NCBI RefSeq assembly: GCF_014191255.1
Contig: NZ_JACHWH010000009.1
Span: 62,001 to 126,000 of the forward strand
Source: Amycolatopsis bartoniae
GTDB lineage: Bacteria > Actinomycetota > Actinomycetes > Mycobacteriales > Pseudonocardiaceae
DNA length: 64,000 nucleotides
Direction of reading: 5' to 3'
Shown: positions 8,626 through 16,123 of the stretch, in pieces
How positions within the stretch are numbered: the stretch's first letter is position 1
Layout of the letters: every line of letters starts with the position of its first letter
Program-made: the position numbers and the translations under genes
Notes under the pieces: model-generated
Databases searched by the model: none
What the model was told of the DNA's origin: nothing
Seen by the model: only the letters and a program-made list of their open reading frames with translations

Positions 8626-8652
8626 CCTGGCGGTCCACTTCGGACCGCCAGG
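8626..8652. terminator. Hairpin terminator
   Basis: An 11-bp perfect stem (CCTGGCGGTCC, 8626-8636, with 8642-8652) closes on a 5-nt loop, and TCTCCTTT follows on the plus strand. It lies between the convergent frameshifted secreted gene and the SDR gene. Confidence 0.75.
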
Positions 8653-8659
8653 TCTCCTT

Positions 8660-9349
8660 TCACGCCAAGGACTCCTGCTTGCCCGCGAGCGATGCCTTGG
8701 CCAGCACGGCGGATTCGTCGGCGAGGATCTCCGTCAGTCCGGCCTCGATCCCGTCCAGGGCCGAGCGGACGACGTCCACGGGGTCCTTCTTCGGCACGTC
8801 CCAGGCCGCCATCATGTCCGTGTCCACGGCTCCCACGACCAGCCCGGACACCTGGGTGCCCTGGCCCGCCAGCTCCAGGCGAACCGCGTTGGTGAGGCTC
8901 CATTCCGCCGCCTTCGCCGTGCTGTACGCGCCCGCGCCGTCGTGCGGCATCCACGACAGGGCGGACAGGACGTTCAGGATCGCACCGCCGCCGTTCGCGG
9001 CCAGGATCGGAGCGAACGCCCGCACCATGCCGAGGGCGCCGAAGAAGTGCGTCTCCATTTCGAGGCGGATCTTGTCCAGGTCGCCCGTGACGAGGTTCTG
9101 GGCGGTCGACACCCCGGCGTTGTTCACCAGCAGGTTCACGTCACCGGCCACGGCCGCGGCGGCCGCGATCGAGTCCGGGTCGGTGACGTCGACCCGCAGC
9201 ACCTCGACGCCGGGCAGGTCGACACGTTCGGGTGTGCGGGCTGTCGCGTAGACCTTCGCCGCGCCCCGCTGCTTCAGCTGCTGCGCGAAGTGCCTGCCGA
9301 TGCCACGGTTGGCGCCGGTGACGAGGGCGACGGAACCGGGAATCTCCAT
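8660..9349 (-). CDS. Short-chain dehydrogenase/reductase (SDR)
   Basis: This is a 229-residue classical SDR. It shows the cofactor motif Thr-Gly-Ala-Asn-Arg-Gly-Ile-Gly near the N-terminus, Asn-Asn-Ala-Gly, and the catalytic Tyr-Ser-Thr-Ala-Lys with an upstream Ser in Val-Leu-Ser-Ala-Leu-Ser. The likely role is NAD(P)-dependent oxidation or reduction of an unknown small substrate. It is divergent from a MerR regulator, a very common actinobacterial pairing in which the MerR protein controls the SDR. GGAGG lies 9 nt before the ATG. Confidence 0.87.
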   Translation of the reverse strand: MEIPGSVALVTGANRGIGRHFAQQLKQRGAAKVYATARTPERVDLPGVEVLRVDVTDPDSIAAAAAVAGDVNLLVNNAGVSTAQNLVTGDLDKIRLEMETHFFGALGMVRAFAPILAANGGGAILNVLSALSWMPHDGAGAYSTAKAAEWSLTNAVRLELAGQGTQVSGLVVGAVDTDMMAAWDVPKKDPVDVVRSALDGIEAGLTEILADESAVLAKASLAGKQESLA

Positions 9350-9391
9350 TGGCTGTTGCCTCCTGTGTGGTGCGGGAATAACGCGGCCACG

Positions 9392-9422
9392 CTATGAGCT
9401 GACACCGGCGTGAGGAGCAACG
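9392..9422. promoter_or_regulatory. Probable MerR operator with stretched spacer
   Basis: Reading toward the SDR (minus strand), TTGCTC and CATAGC are separated by 18 nt. The spacer holds an imperfect dyad around ACACCGGCGT. An over-long spacer with a dyad inside it is the hallmark of MerR-regulated promoters. Element boundaries are approximate. Confidence 0.4.
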
Positions 9423-9451
9423 AACTGCGAGCCGGATCACAGGGAGGCGGC

Positions 9452-9826
9452 ATGCGGATCGGCGAGCTCGCCGAGAGGTCGGGAGTGAGCGTCCGGTCGC
9501 TGCGCTACTACGAGGAACAGCGGCTGCTGGAGGCCGAACGCAGTCCGAACGGGCAACGGCGCTACGACGAGGATGCGGTCCATCGCGTGCAGTTGATCCA
9601 GCTGCTGTACCGGGCGGGCGTGCCGAGCCGGACGATCCACGAGTTGCTGCCGTCCATCGAGACCGGGGAGGTGACAGCGGAGCTGCTCGACCGCCTGCTC
9701 GCCGAACGCGACCGGATCGACGACCAGCTCGCGACGCTCACCAGCGCCCGGCACCGGCTGCAGAACATCATCTCGCTCGCGATCGACGCCAGGGAAGCCG
9801 GAAGGCGCTGCCCGCACTGGCGGTAG
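9452..9826 (+). CDS. MerR-family transcriptional regulator
   Basis: This 124-residue regulator has the N-terminal MerR winged helix (Ile-Gly-Glu-Leu-Ala through Arg-Tyr-Tyr-Glu-Glu-Gln-Arg-Leu-Leu, residues 3-30). A long dimerisation helix and a short C-terminal effector region follow, containing a single Cys (Arg-Arg-Cys-Pro-His). The ATG at 9452 is chosen because GGGAGG lies 5 nt upstream. It is divergent from the SDR gene at 8660-9349, its probable target. The inducer is unknown. Confidence 0.88.
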   Translation: MRIGELAERSGVSVRSLRYYEEQRLLEAERSPNGQRRYDEDAVHRVQLIQLLYRAGVPSRTIHELLPSIETGEVTAELLDRLLAERDRIDDQLATLTSARHRLQNIISLAIDAREAGRRCPHWR

Positions 9827-9857
9827 CGGCGGGGGCTTTCACCGGAGTGAGGTTCGC

Positions 9858-10240
9858 GCCGGTCCGGGTCAGCGGCGAGATCGGCAGCCGTCCCGCCCGG
9901 GCCGCGCCCTCAAGCCAGGCGCACAATGCCATCCACCACCACCGCCGCAACGCAGCGGCGGTCAAGCCGGATCGCAGAGACATTCACGCCGATTCCCGGA
10001 CCAGCAGGACATCAGCAGCCCCAGCAGCCATCCCGCCCACGCCACGCACACCCCGAACGCATCCTCAAACACCCGCACAATGCCACCCACCACCGCCACA
10101 ACGCAGCGACGGTCAAGCCAGGCCGCAGAAAAAAGTTCACGCCGATTCCCGGGCCAGCCGCGAACCCGACAGCCATCCCGCTCACGCCACGCACACCCGG
10201 GCCGCGCCCTCAAGCCACCCGCACGATGCCGTCCGCCACC
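9858..10240. repeat. Degenerate ~150-bp tandem repeat derived from a gene 3' end
   Basis: Three successive copies can be aligned from the landmarks GCACAATGCC (9921), GCACAATGCC (10075) and GCACGATGCC (10221), i.e. spacings of 154 and 146 nt, with a further partial copy upstream. The third copy is the authentic C-terminal end of the metallo-hydrolase gene (minus strand, reading Gly-Ile-Val-Arg-Val-Ala-stop). The first still reads Gly-Ile-Val-Arg-Leu-Ala-stop and the second Gly-Ile-Val-Arg-Val-Phe. Shared blocks include TCACGCCGATTCCCGG and CACGCCACGCACACCC. This array fills the 383-nt gap between the MerR and hydrolase genes, which holds no other gene. Confidence 0.8.
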
Positions 10241-10950
10241 GGCGGGAAGCGGTGCAGCACCTGCGGATCGTGGCCCGGCACGACGATGCCTCCGGGGCCC
10301 GCCAGCTCGGTGATGCGGTCGAACGCCGCGTACATCCCCGGCATCGAGTGGATCAGCGGCGCGGGACGGTCGTCTTCGAGGTTCTCGAAGAAGTGGCTCG
10401 CGTCCGACGCCAGCACCACCGGGTCCGGCGCTGCGACGCGCACCACCTGCATTCCCGCCGTGTGACCGCCCACGAGGTGCACGCTGATACCCGGCAGGAC
10501 CTCCTCGTCACCGTCCACAAGCGACAACCGGTCGCTTTCCACCAGCCAGGCCAGCGACTCGGAGTCCAGGAGCCAGCGCTCCCGCTCGATGCGCTTGGCC
10601 CACGGGCCCGTCCAGTAGTCCACTTCGGACCGCTGGACGACGAACCGCGCGCCGGGGAAGTCCGCGACCGTGCCGGCGTGGTCGTAGTGCAGGTGGGTGA
10701 GCACGACGAGGTCCACGTCCTCCGGCGCCACGCCGAAGTCCCGCAACAACGAGACCGGCGCCCGGTATTCGAGCTCCCCCGCTCGCGACGGGCGCATCCC
10801 GGTGTCGACGAGCACCGTGTGCCCCTCGGACTCCACCAGCCACACGAAGTACGCCGTGTCGTGGGGCAGCCCCGAATCCTCGTCGTAGCCGTGGAAGTGC
10901 TGCCCCCGCCTGCCCATCCGCCTGCCGTAGCACAGCGCGTGCACCTTCAC
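10210..10950 (-). CDS. Metallo-beta-lactamase-fold hydrolase (AHL-lactonase-like)
   Basis: This 246-residue MBL-fold protein has the zinc motif His-Leu-His-Tyr-Asp-His-Ala-Gly near residue 85, a later His in Val-Gly-Gly-His-Thr-Ala-Gly, an Asp in Ala-Ser-Asp-Ala-Ser-His and a C-terminal His in Val-Pro-Gly-His-Asp. Size and motif order resemble N-acyl-homoserine-lactonase-type enzymes, but the substrate is not established. It overlaps the upstream MFS gene by 4 nt (GTGA), so both are one operon. Fragments of its 3' end are repeated downstream. Confidence 0.85.
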   Translation of the reverse strand: MKVHALCYGRRMGRRGQHFHGYDEDSGLPHDTAYFVWLVESEGHTVLVDTGMRPSRAGELEYRAPVSLLRDFGVAPEDVDLVVLTHLHYDHAGTVADFPGARFVVQRSEVDYWTGPWAKRIERERWLLDSESLAWLVESDRLSLVDGDEEVLPGISVHLVGGHTAGMQVVRVAAPDPVVLASDASHFFENLEDDRPAPLIHSMPGMYAAFDRITELAGPGGIVVPGHDPQVLHRFPPVADGIVRVA

Positions 10951-12293
10951 GCACGCGCCTCCACCCTGCCCGCACCGTCCACACGCGACTCACGCAGTCC
11001 CAGTTTCGCCGTCGGCACCTTGTGGGTCTCCCGGCCGGTGAGCACCGCGAGCACGTTCACCACGCACAGCCCCGCCGTGAAGATCGACACCCCGAGCCAC
11101 GCGCCGCGCCCCGAACCCCCGACCGCCGCGGCGATCGTCGGCAGGAACCCGCTGATCGCGAACCCCACCTGCGTGCCGATCGCGGTGCCCGACAGCCGCA
11201 CCCGCGCCGGGAACATCTCGCCGTAGAACGCGGGCCACACCGCGCTCGTCATGGTGTAGACGATGCCGAACATCACGATGCCCAGCGCGAAGATCCACAC
11301 GTAGCTGCCCGCCGAAATCGCGCCGAGGTACGGGAAGATCAGCACCGCGCAGCCCAGCGACCCGCCGACGAACAGCGGCTTGCGCCCGATCCGGTCGGCG
11401 AGCGTGGCCCACAACGGGATCGTGATCACCGCGGCGACGTTCGCGAGCACCCCCACCCACAGCATCGGCGTCTTCGACAACCCCACCGTGTTCACGGCGT
11501 AGCTCAGCGCGTAGACGGTGAAGATCGTGCTCACCGACGCGATCAGCGCGGCCACGACCACCCGGAGCACGTCCGCCCAGTGGTCGCGGAACAACACGAC
11601 GAGCGGCAGCTTCGCGACCTCGCCCGCGTTCGCCTCCTGCTCGAACACCGGCGTCTCCTCCAGCGTCCGCCGGATCAGGTAGCCGACCAGCACCATCACC
11701 GCGCTGCACCAGAACGGGATCCGCCAGCCCCACGACAGCAGGTCCGCCTGCGGCAGCGCGGCGACGGGCAGGAACACCGCCGTGGCCACGATCTGCCCCG
11801 CCTGCGTGCCGCTGAGCGTGAAGCTCGTGTAGTACGCGCGGCGGTTCTCCGGTGCGTGTTCGAGGCTCATCGAGTTCGCGCTCGCCTGCTCACCGCCTGC
11901 CGAAAGTCCTTGCAGGAGACGGAGTACGACCAGCAGCACCGGCGCCGCGACGCCGATCGACGCGTAGCTCGGCAGGCAGCCGACCCCGACCGTGCACAGG
12001 CCCATGAGCAACAGCGTCAGCACCAGCACGCGCTTGCGGCCGAACCGGTCGCCGAGGTGGCCCAGCAGGACCGCGCCGAGCGGCCGGGTCACGTAACCGA
12101 CGCCGAACGTGGACAGCGCCAGCAGCGTGCCCGCCGCGGGGGCCGAGGAGGGGAAGAAGATCTTGCCGAACACGAGCGCCGCGGCGGTGCCGTAGATGAA
12201 GAAGTCGTAGTACTCCAGGGCGCTGCCGATCCAGGCCGCGAGGGCCGCCTTCCTCGGCTTGCCCACCGTCAGGCCGTCCGGGTGAGGGGTCAC
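10947..12293 (-). CDS. MFS transporter, metabolite:H+ symporter family
   Basis: This 448-residue, 12-helix major-facilitator protein belongs to the MHS family, the group of citrate, alpha-ketoglutarate, shikimate and proline symporters. Marks are Glu-Tyr-Tyr-Asp-Phe-Phe-Ile-Tyr in helix 1, Gly-Asp-Arg-Phe-Gly-Arg-Lys in loop 2-3, and Leu-Gln-Gly-Leu-Ser-Ala-Gly-Gly-Glu. It probably imports an organic acid for the co-transcribed MBL hydrolase, or exports its product. The GTG start at 12293 has GGAG upstream. A 22-bp TetR-type dyad lies about 40 nt upstream. Confidence 0.87.
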   Translation of the reverse strand: MTPHPDGLTVGKPRKAALAAWIGSALEYYDFFIYGTAAALVFGKIFFPSSAPAAGTLLALSTFGVGYVTRPLGAVLLGHLGDRFGRKRVLVLTLLLMGLCTVGVGCLPSYASIGVAAPVLLVVLRLLQGLSAGGEQASANSMSLEHAPENRRAYYTSFTLSGTQAGQIVATAVFLPVAALPQADLLSWGWRIPFWCSAVMVLVGYLIRRTLEETPVFEQEANAGEVAKLPLVVLFRDHWADVLRVVVAALIASVSTIFTVYALSYAVNTVGLSKTPMLWVGVLANVAAVITIPLWATLADRIGRKPLFVGGSLGCAVLIFPYLGAISAGSYVWIFALGIVMFGIVYTMTSAVWPAFYGEMFPARVRLSGTAIGTQVGFAISGFLPTIAAAVGGSGRGAWLGVSIFTAGLCVVNVLAVLTGRETHKVPTAKLGLRESRVDGAGRVEARA

Positions 12294-12331
12294 GTCCTTC
12301 TCCTCCGCGAGTGCGCCATTGCCTCCCGCCG

Positions 12332-12353
12332 TAACTAACCAGGCGGTTAATTA
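12332..12353. promoter_or_regulatory. TetR-type operator candidate
   Basis: TAACTAACC (12332-12340) and GGTTAATTA (12345-12353) form a 9-4-9 inverted repeat with 8 of 9 pairs, just upstream of the MFS-hydrolase operon. It is unusually AT-rich for this genome. No TetR gene is adjacent, so the regulator would be encoded elsewhere. Confidence 0.5.
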
Positions 12354-12362
12354 GCATGGTGC

Positions 12363-12401
12363 GGGGCGTGCCGAGGTCTTGTCAAGACTCCGGCACGCCC
12401 C
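12363..12401 (-). terminator. Long hairpin terminator
   Basis: GGGGCGTGCCG (12363-12373) pairs with CGGCACGCCCC (12391-12401), and an inner stem GTCTTG/CAAGAC extends it. It follows the stop of the quinone reductase gene on the minus strand and separates that transcript from the MFS operon promoter. Confidence 0.75.
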
Positions 12402-12408
12402 CGGGCGT

Positions 12409-13419
12409 TCAGCCCACGTCGATGAGCACCTTGCCGACCACACCCCGTTCCACGGCGGCGTGCGCGTCCGCGGTCCGCTCCAGTGGGAAGCGGTGCAGCG
12501 GCAGGCCCGCCTCGTCGCCGACACGCAGGGCGCCGTCCGCGACCGCGGCGCTCACGTCCGCCACGGCGTGCTCCTTGGCCTCCGGCGGCACGGTGTAGAC
12601 GAACACGAACTGGTAGCGCGCGTTCGCCACCATGTGCGGGCGGATGGTCAGCGTCAGCTCCTCGCCGCCGTTGTTCGCGTAGACCGCGATGGTGCCGTTC
12701 GGCGCGAGCACGGCCTGGTTGAGCGCCGCGTTCGGGCCCGGCGCGACCTCGACCACGAGGTCGACGCCGTCCGGGAAGAGCTTTCGGATGGCTTCGGCGG
12801 CGTCCTCGGTGCGGTAATTGACCACGTGCCGCGCCCCCGCCGCCGTGGCCAACCGCGCCTTTTCCGGGCTGCTCACGGTGGTCACCACGTCCGCTCCGGC
12901 CCACCTGGCCAGTTCGATCGCGGCGTGGCCGACCGCACCGGCGCCGCCGGCGACGAGCACGGAGCGGCCCGCGAGCGCGCCGGGGCTCAGCCTGCTGGGA
13001 CCGGTCTCGGCGACGGTCAGCGCGCGGTGGGCGGTGAGGGCCGGAATGCCGAGCGACGCGCCGAGGTCGAACGACGCGTCGTCCGGCAGCGGCACGGCCT
13101 GGCGCGCGGGCAGCACGACGTACTCCTGCGCGGTCCCGTCGGCCCGCTGCCACTGCGCCTCCCACAGCCAGACGCGCTGCCCGGCTTCGAGCCCGCGCAC
13201 GTCCGGGCCGACGGCGTCCACTACGCCGGCGCCGTCCTGGTTGGGCACGACCTCGGGAAACGCCGGGCGGTCGGCGCGGCGGTTCTTCCAGTCGGTGGGG
13301 TTGACGCCGGACACCGTCACCCGGACCCGTACCTCGCCGGGCCCGGGCTCGGGTGTCGGGCGCTCCGTCAGGCGGAGCACGTCCGGGTCGCCGGTCTTGG
13401 TGTAGCTGATCGCCTTCAT
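12409..13419 (-). CDS. Quinone oxidoreductase-like MDR protein
   Basis: This is a 336-residue medium-chain dehydrogenase/reductase without the catalytic zinc ligands, i.e. of the NADPH:quinone reductase type. The N-terminal GroES-like domain contains Val-Asn-Pro-Thr-Asp-Trp-Lys. The Rossmann domain shows Gly-Gly-Ala-Gly-Ala-Val-Gly-His (about residue 158). It likely carries out one- or two-electron reduction of quinones or enones with NADPH. It is divergent from a MarR regulator whose operator is a perfect palindrome between them, so induction by electrophiles or redox stress is plausible. Confidence 0.87.
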   Translation of the reverse strand: MKAISYTKTGDPDVLRLTERPTPEPGPGEVRVRVTVSGVNPTDWKNRRADRPAFPEVVPNQDGAGVVDAVGPDVRGLEAGQRVWLWEAQWQRADGTAQEYVVLPARQAVPLPDDASFDLGASLGIPALTAHRALTVAETGPSRLSPGALAGRSVLVAGGAGAVGHAAIELARWAGADVVTTVSSPEKARLATAAGARHVVNYRTEDAAEAIRKLFPDGVDLVVEVAPGPNAALNQAVLAPNGTIAVYANNGGEELTLTIRPHMVANARYQFVFVYTVPPEAKEHAVADVSAAVADGALRVGDEAGLPLHRFPLERTADAHAAVERGVVGKVLIDVG

Positions 13420-13489
13420 GTCTGCGTCAACCGACAGCGCGGCGAGGTGTTCCCGAGGCGCCCGGATTGCGTCCGGCCGAGGGTTACGT

Positions 13490-13506
13490 TATGCATGAGT
13501 CATGCA
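13490..13506. promoter_or_regulatory. MarR operator, perfect 8-1-8 palindrome over the start codon
   Basis: ATGCATGAGTCATGCAT is a perfect inverted repeat whose right arm contains the MarR start codon (13502-13504). A protein bound here would block both promoter access and a leaderless transcript of its own gene, and would sit about 70 nt upstream of the divergent reductase start. Confidence 0.65.
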
Positions 13507-14017
13507 TGAAAGGACGGCCAACCTGCTGGGGGCGGCGGCGCTCGCCGTGGCCGATCTCGTGCTCGCCGAGGCGCAGCGGCGGGCCGGGGTGAGCGCGAGC
13601 GGCGCGGCGGCGCTGGTGGTGCTGTCGGCGGCGCCGGGGTTGAGCGTGACGGAGCTGGGCAGGCGCGTCGGACTCAGCCAGCCCGCGGCGGCGCGGATGG
13701 TCGACTCACTGCAGGCGGCGGACCTGCTGGAACGGCGGCCGGGCCGGGGACGGGAGGTAGCGGTGCACCTGACGGCCCGGGGCGCCACGACGGCCCGGGA
13801 GCTGCTCGCCGCGAGGGGCGCCGGGCTGACGGACGTGCTCGGCGCCCTGGAACCGGTGGAGCAGGAGGCGCTCGCGGGGCTGCTCGGGAAGGTGCTCGCG
13901 CGGGCCTACGACCGGGTCGGGAACGCGGACCTGCTGTGCCGCCTGTGCGACCGGGGCAGCTGCACCACGGGCGACGTCTGCCCGGTCGGCCAAGCCGAAC
14001 GCGACCGGCGGGGGTGA
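13502..14017 (+). CDS. MarR-family regulator with Cys-rich tail
   Basis: This 171-residue MarR winged-helix protein has a recognition region around Leu-Gly-Arg-Arg-Val-Gly-Leu-Ser-Gln-Pro-Ala-Ala-Ala-Arg-Met-Val-Asp-Ser. Its last 30 residues carry four cysteines in the spacing Cys-x2-Cys-x5-Cys-x6-Cys, resembling a small metal or redox-switch site not found in most MarR proteins. It lacks a ribosome site and the start codon lies inside its own operator, so a leaderless autoregulated transcript is likely. The divergent quinone reductase is the probable target. The 3' end is duplicated downstream. Confidence 0.85.
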   Translation: MHERTANLLGAAALAVADLVLAEAQRRAGVSASGAAALVVLSAAPGLSVTELGRRVGLSQPAAARMVDSLQAADLLERRPGRGREVAVHLTARGATTARELLAARGAGLTDVLGALEPVEQEALAGLLGKVLARAYDRVGNADLLCRLCDRGSCTTGDVCPVGQAERDRRG

Positions 14018-14173
14018 GCCCTGTGACCTCCAGCCGAGTCGGGAACGCGAACCTGTCGTGCCGCGCGGCCGCACCAGCCGCACCACAGGTGACGTCTGCG
14101 CGGCCGGACCGGCGCCGCATCGACCGCCGCGTCTCCCTCATGAGCCGAGCCGAACGCCACCGACAGGGGTGAG
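13917..14173 (+). repeat. Duplicated MarR 3' end
   Basis: The segment from GTCGGGAACGCG (13917) to the MarR stop at 14017 recurs in degenerate form from GTCGGGAACGCG (14039) to about 14172. The second copy keeps CACCACAGGTGACGTCTGCG against CACCACGGGCGACGTCTGCC and ends in an equivalent TGA. It has an insertion and lost cysteines, and the matching peptide Thr-Thr-Gly-Asp-Val-Cys is now in another frame. The second copy fills the gap before the DMT transporter and is not expected to be expressed. Confidence 0.7.
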
Positions 14174-14176
14174 ACC

Positions 14177-14980
14177 GTGGGTGTACTCCTCGCGTTGGCC
14201 TCCGCGGTCAGCTACGGGCTCTCCGACTTCGCGGGCGGCCTGCTGTCCCGCCGGGCGTCGTTCGCGGGCATTGCCTTGTGGGGGCAGCTCGGCGGCCTCC
14301 TCGTGGCGCTCCTGGCGACCCTCGTCCTGCCTTCACCCGCTGTCACAGCGGCAGACCTCGCCTGGGGCGCGTTGTCCGGCATCGGCACCGGGCTCGGGAT
14401 GTTGTTCCTCTTCCGCGGGCTCGGCCGGGGCGCGATGAGCGTCGTGGTGCCGTTGAGCGCCGTGGGCGGGGTTTCGCTGCCCGTGCTCGTCGGCGTGGTC
14501 TTCCTCGGCGAACGGCCCTCCGCGCTCGCCTGGCTCGGCGTCCTGCTCGCGCTGCCCGCGCTCTGGCTCGTGTCCGGCGGCCGGGCGGGCAAGGGCGTGC
14601 CGGACGGCCTGCTCGCCGGAACGGGAATCGCGTTGCAGTACCTCGCTCTCGCCGAAGCCGGCCCCGGCTCGGGCGCTTGGCCCGTCGTCGCCGGGCGCGT
14701 TGCCGCCGTCGGCACAATAATGCTCGCCACCCGGCCGAAACCGGCCAGAAAAATCGCCGTTCCCGCGGCCGCCACGGGAGGCGCCGCCGCACTGGCGCTG
14801 GTCTGCTACCTCGCCGCCACCCGGCACCAGCTCGTCGTGGTCGCGGTGGTGCTTTCCTCGCTGTACCCGGCGATTCCGGTGCTGCTGGGCCTCACGGTGC
14901 TACACGAACGCCTCAGCCGCCGCCAGCTCACCGGCCTCGGCGCGGCAGCCGCGGCGGTCACCTTGCTCGCGGTGGGCTGA
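14177..14980 (+). CDS. EamA/DMT-family membrane transporter
   Basis: This 267-residue protein has about nine or ten hydrophobic helices in two EamA-like halves. The first half carries Ser-Tyr-Gly-Leu-Ser-Asp-Phe-Ala-Gly-Gly, and each half ends with Leu-Gly-Glu-Arg or Leu-His-Glu-Arg-Leu-Ser at the expected position. Members export amino acids, nucleosides or other metabolites; the substrate is unknown. The GTG at 14177 follows a GGGGTGAG ribosome site. The gene lies downstream of the MarR gene and may be read from the same promoter. Confidence 0.82.
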   Translation: MGVLLALASAVSYGLSDFAGGLLSRRASFAGIALWGQLGGLLVALLATLVLPSPAVTAADLAWGALSGIGTGLGMLFLFRGLGRGAMSVVVPLSAVGGVSLPVLVGVVFLGERPSALAWLGVLLALPALWLVSGGRAGKGVPDGLLAGTGIALQYLALAEAGPGSGAWPVVAGRVAAVGTIMLATRPKPARKIAVPAAATGGAAALALVCYLAATRHQLVVVAVVLSSLYPAIPVLLGLTVLHERLSRRQLTGLGAAAAAVTLLAVG

Positions 14981-15036
14981 TATTTCGTCAAAAGATCTCC
15001 GCACCGGAAAACCGTTTTCAAACGCACTTTTTCCGC

Positions 15037-15062
15037 GTTTCTCCCGAAAAGGCCCGGGGTAG
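15037..15062 (+). promoter_or_regulatory. SigB/SigF-type stress promoter
   Basis: GTTT (15037-15040), a 16-nt spacer and GGGTAG (15057-15062) match the SigB/SigF pattern. Initiation is expected near 15069, giving a leader of about 27 nt with GAGGAGG before the ATG at 15096. It drives the three-gene envelope operon. Confidence 0.75.
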
Positions 15063-15095
15063 TTGAGCGAACACCCAGTCCCCCGAGGAGGAACG

Positions 15096-15710
15096 ATGAC
15101 AGGACAGACCGGCGATTTCTCCCCACCCCAGGCGCAGCACACCGCGCACGTGGCGGCGGACCAGGCCAAGGAGGTGACGGCCGAAGCCGGCCGCCAGGCG
15201 AACGACCTGCTGAACCAGGGCAAGGACCAGCTGCAGGCCCAGGCCCGCACCAGCCAGACGAAGGCCGCGGAGAGCCTGCACGGGCTCGCCGACCAGCTCG
15301 AAGGCATGACCGACCAGACCGAACAGCCCGGCGTGGCAAGGGATCTTGTCCGCGAGGCCGCGACGCGCACGCGGAAAGTGGCTTCCTGGCTCGATTCCCG
15401 CGAACCAGGCGACCTGCTCGACGAGGTCCGCGGCTTCGCGCGGCGCAAGCCCGGCGTGTTCCTCGCCGGCGCCGCGGTGGCCGGGGTGCTCGTGGGACGC
15501 CTGACCCGCGGCGTCGCGCAGTCCGCGAGCAGCGACAGTTCACAGCCACGCCACGCCGCACCACAAGCCACCCCAGCCACTCCACCCCCACCGCAGGCCC
15601 CACCGCAGGCCGCCCCGCCCGCGCCTCCCCTGCCCCAGGGCACTCCGCCGCCACCGGTGATGCCGCCGCCCGTCACGCCGACGACGCCGTACGGCACGGG
15701 GCCGGCATGA
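15096..15710 (+). CDS. Stress-operon membrane-anchored protein with Pro-rich tail
   Basis: This 204-residue protein begins with a long helical, Gln/Ala/Lys-rich region (residues 10-85) resembling LEA or apolipoprotein-like repeats. One hydrophobic segment (about 120-142) follows a basic stretch, and the last 50 residues are almost all Pro, Ala, Gln and Thr. I do not assign a family. It heads an operon with Holin-X and DUF3618 genes, overlaps the next gene by 4 nt, and is driven by a SigB-type promoter, so a role in envelope stress is inferred. The ATG follows GAGGAGG. Confidence 0.75.
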   Translation: MTGQTGDFSPPQAQHTAHVAADQAKEVTAEAGRQANDLLNQGKDQLQAQARTSQTKAAESLHGLADQLEGMTDQTEQPGVARDLVREAATRTRKVASWLDSREPGDLLDEVRGFARRKPGVFLAGAAVAGVLVGRLTRGVAQSASSDSSQPRHAAPQATPATPPPPQAPPQAAPPAPPLPQGTPPPPVMPPPVTPTTPYGTGPA

Positions 15711-16123
15711 GTACGCCAGGCGGCCCCGGCAACCCGCCCGCGGACGTCTCGGACGCGTCCGTCGGACAGCTGATGAGCAACGTCTCCCGCGACCTGTCGA
15801 CGTTGCTGCGCCAGGAACTCACCCTCGCCAAGGCGGAGGTCAAGGCCGAGGCCGCGAAGGCGGGCAAGGGCGCGGGAATGCTCGGCGGCGCCGGGTTCGC
15901 CGGGTACATGGTGCTGCTGTTCCTGTCGCTGGCCCTGTGGTGGGGCCTGGCGAACGTGATGGACCAGAGCTGGGCGGCGCTCATCGTCGCCGCGCTGTGG
16001 GCGATCGCCGCCGCCGTGCTGTTCGCCACCGGACGCCGCAACCTCCGCCGCGTCGAGCCCGTGCCCGAGCGGACGGTCGAAACGCTCAAGGAAGTTCCCG
16101 AAACCGTGAGGAGAACGCCGTGA
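15707..16123 (+). CDS. Actinobacterial Holin-X / phage-holin-family membrane protein
   Basis: This 138-residue protein has an amphipathic N-terminal helix (Leu-Met-Ser-Asn-Val-Ser-Arg-Asp-Leu-Ser, then Leu-Ala-Lys-Ala-Glu-Val-Lys) and two membrane helices at about 58-85 and 90-108. This is the hallmark of the putative actinobacterial Holin-X family (PF07332). Despite the name these are chromosomal stress-associated proteins and there is no phage context here. It overlaps the flanking genes by 4 nt on both sides. Confidence 0.85.
   Translation: MSTPGGPGNPPADVSDASVGQLMSNVSRDLSTLLRQELTLAKAEVKAEAAKAGKGAGMLGGAGFAGYMVLLFLSLALWWGLANVMDQSWAALIVAALWAIAAAVLFATGRRNLRRVEPVPERTVETLKEVPETVRRTP

Noticed and set aside
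9847..11226. Plus-strand open frame of 459 codons through the repeat array and hydrolase
   Set aside because: It runs antisense to the hydrolase and MFS genes; the open frame results from GC bias and the repeats.
15707..16123. Phage holin, possible prophage remnant
   Set aside because: The protein is of the chromosomal Holin-X type, sits in a stress-promoter operon, and no other phage gene is near.
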